A stretch of DNA of 64,000 nt from Ga0077555 sp050250755. GTDB taxonomy: Bacteria > Pseudomonadota > Alphaproteobacteria > Rhizobiales > Hyphomicrobiaceae. Under the pieces are notes generated by a model, which searched no databases, was not told the origin of the DNA, and saw only the letters and a list, made by a program, of their open reading frames with translations. Shown in pieces: positions 8,342 to 17,642 of the stretch (the stretch's first letter is position 1; the number at the start of each line of letters is the position of its first letter). The stretch covers positions 1-64,000 of the forward strand of contig JBFWOB010000001.1 of assembly GCA_050250755.1 (NCBI GenBank), written 5' to 3'. Made by a program: the position numbers and the translations under genes.

Positions 8342-11300
8342 ATGAGCACGGCGATCTATGCCTTCGGGCCGTTCCGGCTCGATGCCGAGGCTGAAACTCT
8401 CTTCAGAGACGGCGAGCCGCTCCCACTCGGAAAGCGCGCAGTGGCCCTGCTATGCGCTCTGGTGCAGCGCGCAGGAACTCCGGTTTCGAGGGATGCACTG
8501 CTGGAAGCGGCCTGGCCGCGGTTGATCGTAGAGGAAAGCAATCTCGCTGTTCAGATCGCCGCGGTTCGAAAAATGCTCGGCCAGGAGCCGGGGTGCGAAG
8601 GCTGGATCGAGACATTGCCGCGGCGGGGATACCGGTTCATTGGCCCCGTCAGAACTGCCGGGGCAGTCGCGACTGCGCCCGCTTCGCATGAGGCCACGGA
8701 GGTCGGGCAAACCCAGCCTGATTCTCTTCTACCCCCGGCGCAATTCGAGCCTGAGCGGCGCCAACTGACGACTGCGTTCTGCGAACTCGTTTGTCCGTCC
8801 GCTGCTGCTCTCGACCCCGAGGACTTGCGCGATGTGATCACCGCCTATCAGCGGAGCGTTGCAAGCATTATCAATGCCTGCAGCGGCTCGATCGGCAAAT
8901 CTTTCGGCAACACAATGGTTGCCTATTTTGGCTATCCGACGGCCCATGAAGACGACGCGGACCAAGCTATCCGGGCAGCCTTGACAATAGTCGTTGCCGG
9001 CAAGGCGTTGGCTGGGTCGCTCGGTCGTGCATTGGGCGTCCGCATCGGGATCGCGACCGGACTTGTCATCATCGATGACGTCGTCAGCGTGGGTGAGCGA
9101 CAAGAGATGGACGTGGTCGGTGCCGCAACCACGATCGCCGGGCGGCTAGTGGGTGCTGCTGAGCTAGACACCGTCGTGATTGACGAGACAACGAGGCACC
9201 TCATCGGCAATCTGTTCCGGTGCCGCGAGCTTGATACGGACGAGCGCGACGGAAAAGCGCGAGGTTGGCAGATCCTGGGTGTAAGCAGGGTCGAAAGTCG
9301 CTTTGCAGCACTGCGGGGTGGCAACCGCACACCGCTGGTCGGGCGCGATGAGGAACTCGATCTGCTGCGGCGGCGCTGGACTCAGGCTTGCGCGGGTGAA
9401 GGGCGAGTGGTGCTACTCGCCGGAGAAGCCGGAATTGGAAAATCACGCATCACCCTGGCTCTGCAGGAACTGGTGCAAAACGAGCCGCATACATTGCTGC
9501 GCTTTTTCTGCTCGCCTCATCATACCCGAAGCGCGCTGTACCCCGCCATTTCGCAGCTCGAGCGGGCTGCTGGCTTTGAGCCGGCCGATAGCACTGCAGC
9601 GAAGTTCGCCAAGCTGGAAGCCTTGCTCGAGCCAACGGCAACAAGCGCACAAGACGTCGCGCTGATTGCGGACCTGCTGTCTCTAGCCTCTGACCGCCCC
9701 TCTCCGGCCATCGCAGCCAGTCCGCAGCAACAGCGCGAGATGACACTGGCCGCGCTGCTTCGCCAGCTCGAAAGACTTGCAGCACAGCGCCCGGTTCTCG
9801 TCCTCTATGAGGATGCACACTGGGTTGACCCGACATCGCTCGACCTGCTCGACCGAGTGGTTGCGCGGGTCGCAGGTTTGTCGGTGCTCCTTGTCATCTC
9901 GTTCCGCCCAGAGCTGCAACCGACCTGGGTGGGCCAGCCGCATGTCACTTTCTTACCTTTGAGCCGGCTTGGCCGCCACGCCAGCGCTGGCGTCATTGCG
10001 GGCATCACCAAGGGCAAGGCGCTTCCGGCAATAGCGCTGGAAGAAATCCTCGCACGCGCCGATGGTGTACCTCTATTCATCGAGGAGCTTACGAGTTCGC
10101 TCCTTGAAGCGGGGCAGATGCGCGAGGCTTCCGACCGCTACGTGCTCGAGGGGGCGCTGGCGCCGCTCGCCGTGCCGACGACGCTGCAGGCCCTACTGGT
10201 GGCCCGTCTCGATCGGCTTGGTTCCGCCAAAAACATAGCGCAAATCGGTGCAGCGATCGGCCGTGAGTTCTCGCACAGCCTTATTGCCTCGGTAGCGGCC
10301 TTGTCCGACGCCAACCTCGATGCTGCACTGCAGCAGCTAATCACTTCCGGATTGATCTCTGCACGAGGGATGCCTCCGGAAGCCACATACACGTTCAAGC
10401 ACGCACTGGTGCAAGATGCCGCCTACGCCACGTTTCTGAAAGGCCGGCGCCAGCAGCTTCATGCGGACATTGCCCATGCCCTTGAGGACCAGTTTCCGGC
10501 GCTCGTTCAATCTCAGCCCGAAATCGTTGCGCATCATTATACAAACGCGGGACTTGACCTGCGGGCGATCCATTTCTGGCTGAGGGCGGGCCAACTGGCG
10601 AACGACAAGTCCGCCAATGACGAAGCCGTCTCGCACCTATCGCGAGGGCTCGAGCTGTTGAGCGCGTTGCCGGCCGGCCGGGAGCGGGACGAACTCGAGC
10701 TGAAGCTGCAGAGCACGGTCGCACCCGCGCTCGTGGCCACCAAGGGATATGGCGCGGGGGAAACTTTGGCGGCGTACGAGCGGGCGCGAATGTTGACGCA
10801 TGCAACGCGCCGCTATTCGGCGCAGCCAGCGGTGCTGTCCGGTCTTTATGCGGTCTATGTGACCTTGGCCAATTACGAAAAAGCATTGGGGGTTGGTAAC
10901 GAGTGTTTGGCGGCAGCCAGGGAGCGGGACGATACCGCTCATCTTTGCATTGGGAACAAGATGCTCGCCGTATCCCACGACCTGGCCGGCAATTTTCAAC
11001 TGGCGCAGCACCACGGCGAGCAGGCATGGGCCCTCTACGATCGAGAGCATCACGGACCGTTGGCCTGGCGCTACGCTCAGGACATTGGTGTCGCAGCGGG
11101 ATCCTGGCTGGCGATCGCGTTGGCGCATCTTGGCTTTTTCGAAAGCTCCGCGACGTCGATACGAGAGGTGCTCGAGCTTGCAGAGCGCTTGGACCATCAC
11201 AACACGGTCGGTTATGCACATTGCTGCGGGGGTGCAATCCCGGCCTTCTTCATGCACGACTTTACAGCGCTTCGTCATCACGCCGAGCGCATGCAAATGC

Positions 11301-11857
11301 AGGGGCACCAACACGCCATGCCGCAATGGGTGTCGTGGGGAGCTTGCTTGGAGGCGCCGGCGCTTGCAGCGGGCCGTGAGAGGAAACGAGCCATCAAGCA
11401 GATGGAGGCGGGGCTTGCTCTGCGCGCACGCATCAATAACAAGCATTCTACCCGGCTGATTTTCACCTGCGCGGCCGAAGTGCATTTGGGCGCAGGACGG
11501 GCGAGTGACGCCTTGGATCTGGTCTCCAAGCTCCTGCAACCGGCCGATGTCAGCTATGAGCGTTGGACCGATGCCGATCTGTGGCGCTTGAAAGGCGACG
11601 CTTTGTTGGCGTCGAAGGGAAAACGCGCTAGCGCCGAGGCCCATGCCTGCTATGAGCACGCCCTGTCGATTGCCAAGGACCAGGGTTCTCGGCTGCTTCA
11701 GTTGCGTGCGGCGACACGCCTGGCGCGCCTGATGTCCGACACCGGTCGGCGCGATGGCGCTATCGAGGTTCTGGAACCGATATGTGCGTGGTTCGCCGAT
11801 GCCTCCTGCTCAGCCGATCTACGGGAGGCTAAAGCGCTGGTAGGCGAGCTGCGCTGA
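8342..11857 (+). CDS. Winged-helix / degenerate adenylate cyclase / AAA ATPase / TPR regulator
   Basis: A 1171-residue modular signalling protein. Residues about 1-100 form an OmpR/CadC-type DNA-binding winged helix (FGPFRLDAEAETLFRDGEPL ... LPRRGYRFIGPV). Residues about 140-310 are a class III cyclase homology domain. From about 330 comes a STAND/AAA ATPase with Walker A at about residue 360 (LAGEAGIGKS) and a Walker B-like strand (VLVLYEDAHW). The C-terminal half is TPR-like helical repeats. The cyclase core has lost both metal Asp residues: FADIVGFT is replaced by FCELVCPS and GDG by GNT. It is therefore probably a ligand-sensing rather than cAMP-making domain. The ATG at 8342 places the winged helix at the N-terminus; an upstream TTG at 8309 is less likely. 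Target genes are unknown. Confidence 0.9.
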   Translation: MSTAIYAFGPFRLDAEAETLFRDGEPLPLGKRAVALLCALVQRAGTPVSRDALLEAAWPRLIVEESNLAVQIAAVRKMLGQEPGCEGWIETLPRRGYRFIGPVRTAGAVATAPASHEATEVGQTQPDSLLPPAQFEPERRQLTTAFCELVCPSAAALDPEDLRDVITAYQRSVASIINACSGSIGKSFGNTMVAYFGYPTAHEDDADQAIRAALTIVVAGKALAGSLGRALGVRIGIATGLVIIDDVVSVGERQEMDVVGAATTIAGRLVGAAELDTVVIDETTRHLIGNLFRCRELDTDERDGKARGWQILGVSRVESRFAALRGGNRTPLVGRDEELDLLRRRWTQACAGEGRVVLLAGEAGIGKSRITLALQELVQNEPHTLLRFFCSPHHTRSALYPAISQLERAAGFEPADSTAAKFAKLEALLEPTATSAQDVALIADLLSLASDRPSPAIAASPQQQREMTLAALLRQLERLAAQRPVLVLYEDAHWVDPTSLDLLDRVVARVAGLSVLLVISFRPELQPTWVGQPHVTFLPLSRLGRHASAGVIAGITKGKALPAIALEEILARADGVPLFIEELTSSLLEAGQMREASDRYVLEGALAPLAVPTTLQALLVARLDRLGSAKNIAQIGAAIGREFSHSLIASVAALSDANLDAALQQLITSGLISARGMPPEATYTFKHALVQDAAYATFLKGRRQQLHADIAHALEDQFPALVQSQPEIVAHHYTNAGLDLRAIHFWLRAGQLANDKSANDEAVSHLSRGLELLSALPAGRERDELELKLQSTVAPALVATKGYGAGETLAAYERARMLTHATRRYSAQPAVLSGLYAVYVTLANYEKALGVGNECLAAARERDDTAHLCIGNKMLAVSHDLAGNFQLAQHHGEQAWALYDREHHGPLAWRYAQDIGVAAGSWLAIALAHLGFFESSATSIREVLELAERLDHHNTVGYAHCCGGAIPAFFMHDFTALRHHAERMQMQGHQHAMPQWVSWGACLEAPALAAGRERKRAIKQMEAGLALRARINNKHSTRLIFTCAAEVHLGAGRASDALDLVSKLLQPADVSYERWTDADLWRLKGDALLASKGKRASAEAHACYEHALSIAKDQGSRLLQLRAATRLARLMSDTGRRDGAIEVLEPICAWFADASCSADLREAKALVGELR

Positions 11858-12047
11858 GCACAAAGCGACCTTCGGGCTATCGGAGGCAGGCCGCCGGTGA
11901 ACTCGGGCCACACCGCTGTGGTTTCATGGCTGCATCCGCTGTGCGGCTTCATCGAGACGTGCGCGTCAGGCGATGGTTCGAGATCGAACCGACACGGCGC
12001 GGTCCATGCCCTAATTCATTGCCCCCACGAGTTCGCGGGGCAAAGCC

Positions 12048-12746
12048 GTGTCCGACAATCTGCTTCTAGCCACCCTGGCCGCCTCGGATGCTGCGCGCCT
12101 GAGGCCAAATCTTGAAGACGTTTCGCTGGAGCAGGAGCAGATCCTCTTCCATGTCGACGCGCCCATGACGCATGTCTACTTCCCGCATGACGCGGTGGTT
12201 TCTCTCCAGGTTCTCGGCCTCGATGGGGCCGTGGTGGAGGCAGCCACGATCGGCAGCGAGGGTCTGGTGGGACTGGGCGGTCTCATGGCCGGCGATGTCT
12301 CCTTCACCCGGCAGATTGTCCAACTCCCTGGTCGCGCAGGAAGAATCGCACGCGGCGCTTTTCTATCGGCCATCAACAAGAGTGCAGCCCTGCGCGCTCT
12401 TCTCTACAGCCATGCCGATGTCTTCACGGCGCAGGTGCTGCAAACCTCCGCTTGCAACGCCCAGCATTCGACCGAGGAACGGATGGCTCGCTGGCTACTG
12501 ATGGCCTTCGACCGCTGCGGCAGCGACACAATCAATCTCACCCATGACGATCTTGCGATCGCCTTCGGTGTCCGCCGTCCGACGGTCACACTGATCGTCC
12601 GCAGCCTCCAGGCCGCTCAGATTCTGGAGGCCACGCGCCGCACCGTCACAGTGATCGACCGCGCCGGCCTGGAGCAGATCTCCTGCGAGTGCTATCAGGC
12701 CATCCGCAAGAATTACGAGCGCATGTTCGCGCAGCATCGGCGCTGA
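12048..12746 (+). CDS. Crp/Fnr family transcriptional regulator
   Basis: A 232-residue regulator with a cyclic-nucleotide-binding-like beta roll (ITHVYFP-type segment MTHVYFPHDAVVSL, then VEAATIGSEGLVGLGGLM) and a C-terminal winged helix (LTHDDLAIAFGVRRPTVTLIV). It lacks the N-terminal Cys cluster of Fnr and the Arg/Glu pattern for cAMP, so its ligand is unknown. Start is GTG with GGGG upstream. It is convergent with a close paralogue at 12774-13649, with only 27 bases between their stops. This subfamily, lacking known ligands, is frequent in Rhizobiales. Confidence 0.9.
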   Translation: MSDNLLLATLAASDAARLRPNLEDVSLEQEQILFHVDAPMTHVYFPHDAVVSLQVLGLDGAVVEAATIGSEGLVGLGGLMAGDVSFTRQIVQLPGRAGRIARGAFLSAINKSAALRALLYSHADVFTAQVLQTSACNAQHSTEERMARWLLMAFDRCGSDTINLTHDDLAIAFGVRRPTVTLIVRSLQAAQILEATRRTVTVIDRAGLEQISCECYQAIRKNYERMFAQHRR

Positions 12747-12773
12747 CCATGCGATGCTCACAAACGGTGACGG

Positions 12774-13649
12774 TCAATCCTCGCCCGTATCGACCTCGAG
12801 TACGGCGTCATAGGTCGATCGGATGATCCCGTAGCATTCGCATGCAATTTCGGTCAGCCCAGTACGGTCCAGGATCTCCAGCGTGCCGCGCCGGTAATCG
12901 ATCAGCTTCGCTGTCTGCATCATGCGCGCCGTCAGCGTTACGGTCGGCCGTTGAACACCAAGCATCGCAGCGACTGCGTGGTGGGTGAAAGGCAGGCTCG
13001 TCCTGCCAGAACGATCCGCGAGCGTCAGCAGCCACCGCGCCAGCCGTTGCTCCACGTCGTGACGCGCGTTGCAGGATGCGGACTGCATGAGTTGCGCAGT
13101 GAAAGCATCCGCGTGCGCCGCCAGAAGCCCGCGCATGCGGCGGCTTTGGTTGACCGCCGTGAGGAACGGCCCACGCGCGATGCGGACACCGGTCCCGCCC
13201 ATCTGCACGACTTGGCGTGAGAACGAGACATCGCCCGACAGCAATCCGCCAAGGCCCGCGACGCCCTCGTTGCCGATCGTGGCGGCCTCGACATCGCCGC
13301 CGTCCTCGCCGACGACCATCATCGATATAATGCCCGTCAGCGGAAAATAGACGTGGGTGATGGGCGCGTGCGGCTCGTAGAGAACCGACGGGGGCTCGAG
13401 TGCGATGGCCTGCATTTCGGGCACCAGAGGCTTAAGGTCCCCCTCGGCCAGCAGGGCCAGCAACCGGTTCTGTTCGAAGGGTGGAATGGCCGAACTCTCC
13501 CCGTCATTGTGCTGCCCTGCTAACGCTCGCCGAGCTGGTTCTGATCCACGGGGGGCATATTCTCCTGTAAAAGCCGTGGATTGGCAGATTGATGGGGCCA
13601 TCCTGCAACAACTCGATCTACGTTCGATGTCGAACGGAACCGCGGCCAT
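12774..13649 (-). CDS. Crp/Fnr family transcriptional regulator, paralogue
   Basis: A second regulator of the same subfamily as its convergent neighbour. It shares ITHVYFPLTGIISM, VEAATIGNEGVAGLGGLLSGDVSF and the recognition helix MLGVQRPTVTLTARM with near-identical spacing, so the two are related by duplication. The annotated frame gives 291 residues, but the first 45-50 are not conserved. ATG 13601 (M17) or a later non-ATG start is possible. It diverges from the receiver-domain gene with about 50-70 bases between starts, which suggests shared control. The ligand is unknown. Confidence 0.88.
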   Translation of the reverse strand: MAAVPFDIERRSSCCRMAPSICQSTAFTGEYAPRGSEPARRALAGQHNDGESSAIPPFEQNRLLALLAEGDLKPLVPEMQAIALEPPSVLYEPHAPITHVYFPLTGIISMMVVGEDGGDVEAATIGNEGVAGLGGLLSGDVSFSRQVVQMGGTGVRIARGPFLTAVNQSRRMRGLLAAHADAFTAQLMQSASCNARHDVEQRLARWLLTLADRSGRTSLPFTHHAVAAMLGVQRPTVTLTARMMQTAKLIDYRRGTLEILDRTGLTEIACECYGIIRSTYDAVLEVDTGED

Positions 13650-13719
13650 CTACGGTTCGTTACCAGACCGACTTCATTCAAGGGACTTCACCTGACGACA
13701 TATGTTCGGGGGAATGATG

Positions 13720-14187
13720 ATGGCTACTGCTGCTCAGGCCGGACTACGTATCCTGGTCGTTGAAAACGAGTTCTGGCTCAGGTTGGATGCCGAGGAGACC
13801 CTCCTCGAGCTCGGACATGAAGTGGTCGGGTGGGCAAGCCGTGCGTGTATCGCGATCTCCGAAGCCGAGCGAACCCGGCCTGACCTCATCCTCATGGATA
13901 TTCAGTTGGATGGAACACGTGACGGGATCGAGGCCGCGCGCGTCATCAGAGATATGTTCGGGATACCGTCCCTGTTCGTCACCGGATCGGCCGATCCCGC
14001 GCTGCGCAAGCGCGCTATGAAAACAGAACCATTAGGTTATCTCCAAAAGCCGTTCACATCTGCCCAGTTGCAGTCGATTTTTAAGGATTTTTGCAAGACG
14101 TCGAATGGAGACGCGTCCCGACCTGTCTCTAATTTGACATGGCGCGACCAACGGTATTCGCCGTCCGCACCGCGGCGCGCATCATGA
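13720..14187 (+). CDS. Single-domain response regulator
   Basis: A stand-alone receiver domain of about 125 residues followed by a short basic tail of unknown role. Conserved residues are present: acidic pocket in VVENEFW (one of the usual two acids is Asn), phospho-acceptor Asp in LILMDIQLDG, Thr in LFVTGSAD, and Lys in YLQKPF. There is no output domain, so it probably works as a phosphorelay intermediate or a stress-response partner like CpdR or the rhizobial FixJ-like single receivers. The start is set at ATG 13720 because GGGGGA lies six bases upstream; ATGs at 13702 and 13714 are alternatives. The cognate kinase is not in the window. Confidence 0.88.
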   Translation: MATAAQAGLRILVVENEFWLRLDAEETLLELGHEVVGWASRACIAISEAERTRPDLILMDIQLDGTRDGIEAARVIRDMFGIPSLFVTGSADPALRKRAMKTEPLGYLQKPFTSAQLQSIFKDFCKTSNGDASRPVSNLTWRDQRYSPSAPRRAS

Positions 14188-14436
14188 GGCCATGTGTTCA
14201 GGTTACGATAATGCGTCCCATTCTTTATATTCTGCGGTTCATGGTAGGGGCTCGTGCGTCCACGTAAGGGGCGCCTCCCGCTGGGCTGGATATCTGTCTC
14301 TCGACACTCTTATTGCTTGCAGGCGGCTTCATGCCAGTCGGTATTAAGCAAGGGACGGGCTCAGCTTCCGCCGGGAAGGCAGCCTTGATAGCATTCGGCC
14401 GTCTATCGACAGTGTCGAATGCAAGGGAAAACCGTC

Positions 14437-15498
14437 ATGTCAGAAAGGCGTTCATTAGCGGCCATCACCGCCTTCCTTATGTCCGCGAGCATGATGGTTC
14501 CATTTACGGCTGAAGCCTGCACGCGCCTCGTCTATTTTGGAGGCAATGATCAGGTCATCACCGCGCGTTCCATGGACTGGAAGCTCGATGTCGGTACCAA
14601 TCTATGGGTATTTCCACGAGGCATGAAACGATCGGGAGAGGCAGGCCCCAATTCGATCCAGTGGGTATCCAAATTCGGTAGCGTCATTGCCTCGGGCTAC
14701 GACATCTCAACCACAGACGGCATGAACGAGGTTGGCTTGGTCGCCAACGTGCTTTGGCTCGTCGAGTCCTCCTACCCAAAATATGACAGCAAGACGCCTG
14801 GCCTGTCGCTCGCGGCGTGGGCACAGTATGTCCTCGACAATTTTTCGAGTGTTCAGGAAGCGGTCGACGTGCTTCGCAAGGAGCCGTTCACCATTGTCAC
14901 CGACAAGGTGCCGGGTGAAGAGCGGCTTGCCACCTTGCACCTCTCGCTTTCGGATGCCAGCGGCGACAGCGCGATCATCGAATACATCGATGGCAAACAG
15001 GTCATTCATCACAGTCGCGACTATCAGGTATTGACCAACTCGCCCATCTTCGAGCAGCAGCTCGCGCTGAACGCATACTGGAAGCAGATCGGCGGCACCG
15101 TCATGTTGCCCGGCACGAATCGCGCATCCGATCGGTTTGCTCGCGCCTCTTTCTATGTGAACGCGATCCCCAAGACGGAAGACCCGGTCCAGACGATCGC
15201 GAGCGCTTTCAGTGTCATCCGCAATGCCTCTGTTCCCTTCGGCATCACCACGCCGGACCAGCCCAACATCTCGTCGACACGCTGGCGCAGCGTCTCCGAT
15301 CACAAGCGCAAGCTCTACTTTTTCGAATCGGCGCTCACGCCGAACATCTTCTGGGTCGACCTGACCAAGATGGACTTTTCGGAGAAGACCGGAAAAGTAA
15401 GGAAACTCGACCTCGGTCCCAACCAGACGCACATCTACGCCGGCGTTGCCAACGATCATTTCAAGGACGCCGAACCCTTCAAATTCCTAGGTCGCTGA
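14437..15498 (+). CDS. Secreted linear amide C-N hydrolase (choloylglycine hydrolase / penicillin V acylase family)
   Basis: A 353-residue Ntn hydrolase with a signal peptide (LAAITAFLMSASMMVPFTAEA). Its cleavage would expose the N-terminal Cys nucleophile in CTRLVYFGGNDQVITARSMDW. Arg and Asp of the active site (ARSMDW) and the later Asn and Arg positions (for example NVLWL, LTNSP) fit the family. Members hydrolyse bile-salt conjugates, penicillin V or acyl-homoserine lactones. In soil Proteobacteria the AHL and acyl-amide activity is the better guess, but the substrate is inferred. ATG 14437 is chosen over the upstream ATG 14419 because of AAGGGAA about eight bases before it. It faces a convergent binding-protein gene. 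Confidence 0.92.
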   Translation: MSERRSLAAITAFLMSASMMVPFTAEACTRLVYFGGNDQVITARSMDWKLDVGTNLWVFPRGMKRSGEAGPNSIQWVSKFGSVIASGYDISTTDGMNEVGLVANVLWLVESSYPKYDSKTPGLSLAAWAQYVLDNFSSVQEAVDVLRKEPFTIVTDKVPGEERLATLHLSLSDASGDSAIIEYIDGKQVIHHSRDYQVLTNSPIFEQQLALNAYWKQIGGTVMLPGTNRASDRFARASFYVNAIPKTEDPVQTIASAFSVIRNASVPFGITTPDQPNISSTRWRSVSDHKRKLYFFESALTPNIFWVDLTKMDFSEKTGKVRKLDLGPNQTHIYAGVANDHFKDAEPFKFLGR

Positions 15499-15579
15499 GC
15501 GCGGGCCGACTGAATATCTGTTGCAGCTGACGCGACCACAATGAGGTTAGAGCGGTCGACAATCCTTTGAAGCGGGGCA

Positions 15580-15605
15580 AAGGGGCGCCCTTGTTGTCGC
15601 CCCTT
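15580..15605. terminator. Stem-loop between convergent genes
   Basis: A perfect 8-bp stem AAGGGGCG/CGCCCCTT encloses a 10-base loop. It lies between the stops of the amide hydrolase (15498) and the binding protein (15615). No long T tract follows on either strand, so terminator strength is uncertain. Confidence 0.5.
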
Positions 15606-15614
15606 CGGCCACCT

Positions 15615-17222
15615 TCAGTTCTCGAGCCAGACCTGATCGAAGCGCCAGTTATTGTAAATGCTGTTCTCGCCGAGGACGAAGCCCTTGACGCGAGGCTGCC
15701 AGCAGGTCCCTGAGCGGTTGTGATAGAGGATCGGTCGCGCCACTTCTTCCGTCAGGATGCGCTCGATTTCCCAGACGATCTTCTTGCGCTTCTCGATATC
15801 GGATTCTTGCGATTGCTCGTCGAGCAGCTTCTCGACGTGTGGTGTGCAATAGCCGGTATAATTAGCTTCGGACTTGCACGAGTAGGCGCCCTTCAGCACG
15901 GCGTCGGGGTCGTCGATGCCGACGCCGGACGTGTTCAGGCCGACCGCATAGTTCTTCTTTGTCAGACGGCTATGCCAGATGGAGGACTCGACCAGCTCCA
16001 TCGAGGCATTGAAGTAAATCTTGTTGAGTTGGTCGACGAGGATGATGGCGGGATCTTTGTAGGTAGCGAAATCGCGTGTCGCCACCTTCACTGGCAGACG
16101 GTTGTTCGGACCGTAGCCTAGGCCCTCCATGATCTTGCGCGCCTCGGCTTGTTGCTGGGCGACGTCGCCATAACCGAGCAATTTCGATCGCATCTCCGGC
16201 GGCATGCCCCACTGTCCCTCGGGACCGGGCATCATATTGATCGCAACAGATGATTTTCCACCGGATATAATATCGATGTACGCCTGACGATCGAGCGCAA
16301 GCGCCATCGCGCGCCGGATTTCCGGTTTGTCGAATGGTGGCTGCTCGACATTGACGAGAATGTTGATCGGCACATTCGTCGGCGCAAGCTTGCACACGGC
16401 ATCCGGCTTCTGCGTGGTCACGTCCTTCATCAGGGGCACCGTGACATCGGCAACGAATGTCATATCGAATTCGCCGGCGACAAAGGCCAGAATGCGCGTT
16501 GACCGGTTATGGACGATCTTCCATTCGATTCCGTCGAGGTATGGTTTTCCCTTGTCCCAATAGTTTGGATTTTTCGCGAGCTTGATCGACTCGTTACTCC
16601 TAAACTCGACGAACTTGAACGGCCCGGTGCCGACCGGCTTCGTGCGCATATCGCGCGCCGAAACGTGGCATGGATAGATTGGCGCCAGACCAGACGCGAG
16701 CATGGCCACGAACGATGGCTGCTTCTTCGTCAACTGGAAGGTCGCCGTGAGGTCGTCTTCGACCACGACCTCCTTCAAGTTTTCATACCAGATCTTGCGT
16801 GGGCTGCGCCGGAAGGCGCTTTGGGGATCGAGCCCGCTTGCCCGATGGTAGGTGCAGCGCACGTCGTTCGCCGTGAACGGCTTGCCGTCGTGGAACGTGA
16901 CGCCACTGCGGAGTTTGAAGGTGAGCTTCGTCCCCGTCTCGTCCCATGCCCAACTCGTTGCCAACTCAGGTATGATCGTGTCGAAGGTGTTCAGCGGCTT
17001 CATGGGATCGAAACGGACGAGGTTATTGAAGATCGCCATGAACGGCATGTTCGTGGCGATGGTCGATTCCTCGTGAATCGAGGCGCTTGGCGGCTGGGTG
17101 GTATTGTAGATCCGGAGCGTGCCGCCGTGTTTTTGTGCCGCGGCGGTGCCCACGCCCATGGCCATTAGTCCGCCGAGCGCGGCAGCGAGCCAGCGCGATT
17201 TTGCCGTCCGATGAAGCCCCAT
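15615..17222 (-). CDS. ABC transporter substrate-binding protein, family 5 (peptide type)
   Basis: A 535-residue periplasmic solute-binding protein of the DppA/OppA family. It has a signal peptide (LAAALGGLMAMGVGTAAAQ), the GGTLRIYNT start of the mature fold, the LTFKLRSGVTFHDGKPFTANDV signature region split by lobes, and the C-terminal ARPILYHNRSG region. ATG 17222 is chosen for an ideal AGGAGG eight bases upstream. No permease or ATPase gene lies nearby, so it must use a shared transporter or be an orphan. The family binds peptides, nickel, heme, sugars or opines; the ligand cannot be read here. Confidence 0.92.
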   Translation of the reverse strand: MGLHRTAKSRWLAAALGGLMAMGVGTAAAQKHGGTLRIYNTTQPPSASIHEESTIATNMPFMAIFNNLVRFDPMKPLNTFDTIIPELATSWAWDETGTKLTFKLRSGVTFHDGKPFTANDVRCTYHRASGLDPQSAFRRSPRKIWYENLKEVVVEDDLTATFQLTKKQPSFVAMLASGLAPIYPCHVSARDMRTKPVGTGPFKFVEFRSNESIKLAKNPNYWDKGKPYLDGIEWKIVHNRSTRILAFVAGEFDMTFVADVTVPLMKDVTTQKPDAVCKLAPTNVPINILVNVEQPPFDKPEIRRAMALALDRQAYIDIISGGKSSVAINMMPGPEGQWGMPPEMRSKLLGYGDVAQQQAEARKIMEGLGYGPNNRLPVKVATRDFATYKDPAIILVDQLNKIYFNASMELVESSIWHSRLTKKNYAVGLNTSGVGIDDPDAVLKGAYSCKSEANYTGYCTPHVEKLLDEQSQESDIEKRKKIVWEIERILTEEVARPILYHNRSGTCWQPRVKGFVLGENSIYNNWRFDQVWLEN

Positions 17223-17642
17223 GCGTTCCTCCTGTGAGCAGTCTTTTGGCAAGGCTACCCTTGTAAGCCTCCTCTCGGAAACTCTTTTCCATCTGCCCGT
17301 CCGCCACGCACTGTGTATCCCTGATGCGCCAGTCTGGCATCGATGCTGCGGTGCTCGATCAACTGACCGGGTTGGTCGACCGCCACGCCGACTGTCATTC
17401 GTTCAGCGCTAGCGGCCAGAAGCGGGTGTAGCGTTGCGTGAGATTCCGCTGTTACTGTCCAACAGCTCGACGGTAGCCAACCGGAAAGTTAGGGAAATCG
17501 CACGCCGGTGGATGCCGATCCTAATGTTATCTGCATCCATCTCGCGTTTACTGTCCCGGCGATACGCACGCATTGAATAGGTGCTCACGTTAAGGGCGGC
17601 CTTCAGCCCCCGGCCAAACACAACACAAACCAGGAATATCGC
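17223..17642. other. Divergent intergenic region, nothing specific
   Basis: About 420 bases separate the divergent binding-protein and CMD-family genes. It must hold both promoters. I see no clear operator or small gene in it. Confidence 0.4.

Noticed and set aside
8780..9200. Active adenylate cyclase
   Set aside because: Both metal-binding Asp positions are replaced, so the domain is described as degenerate instead.
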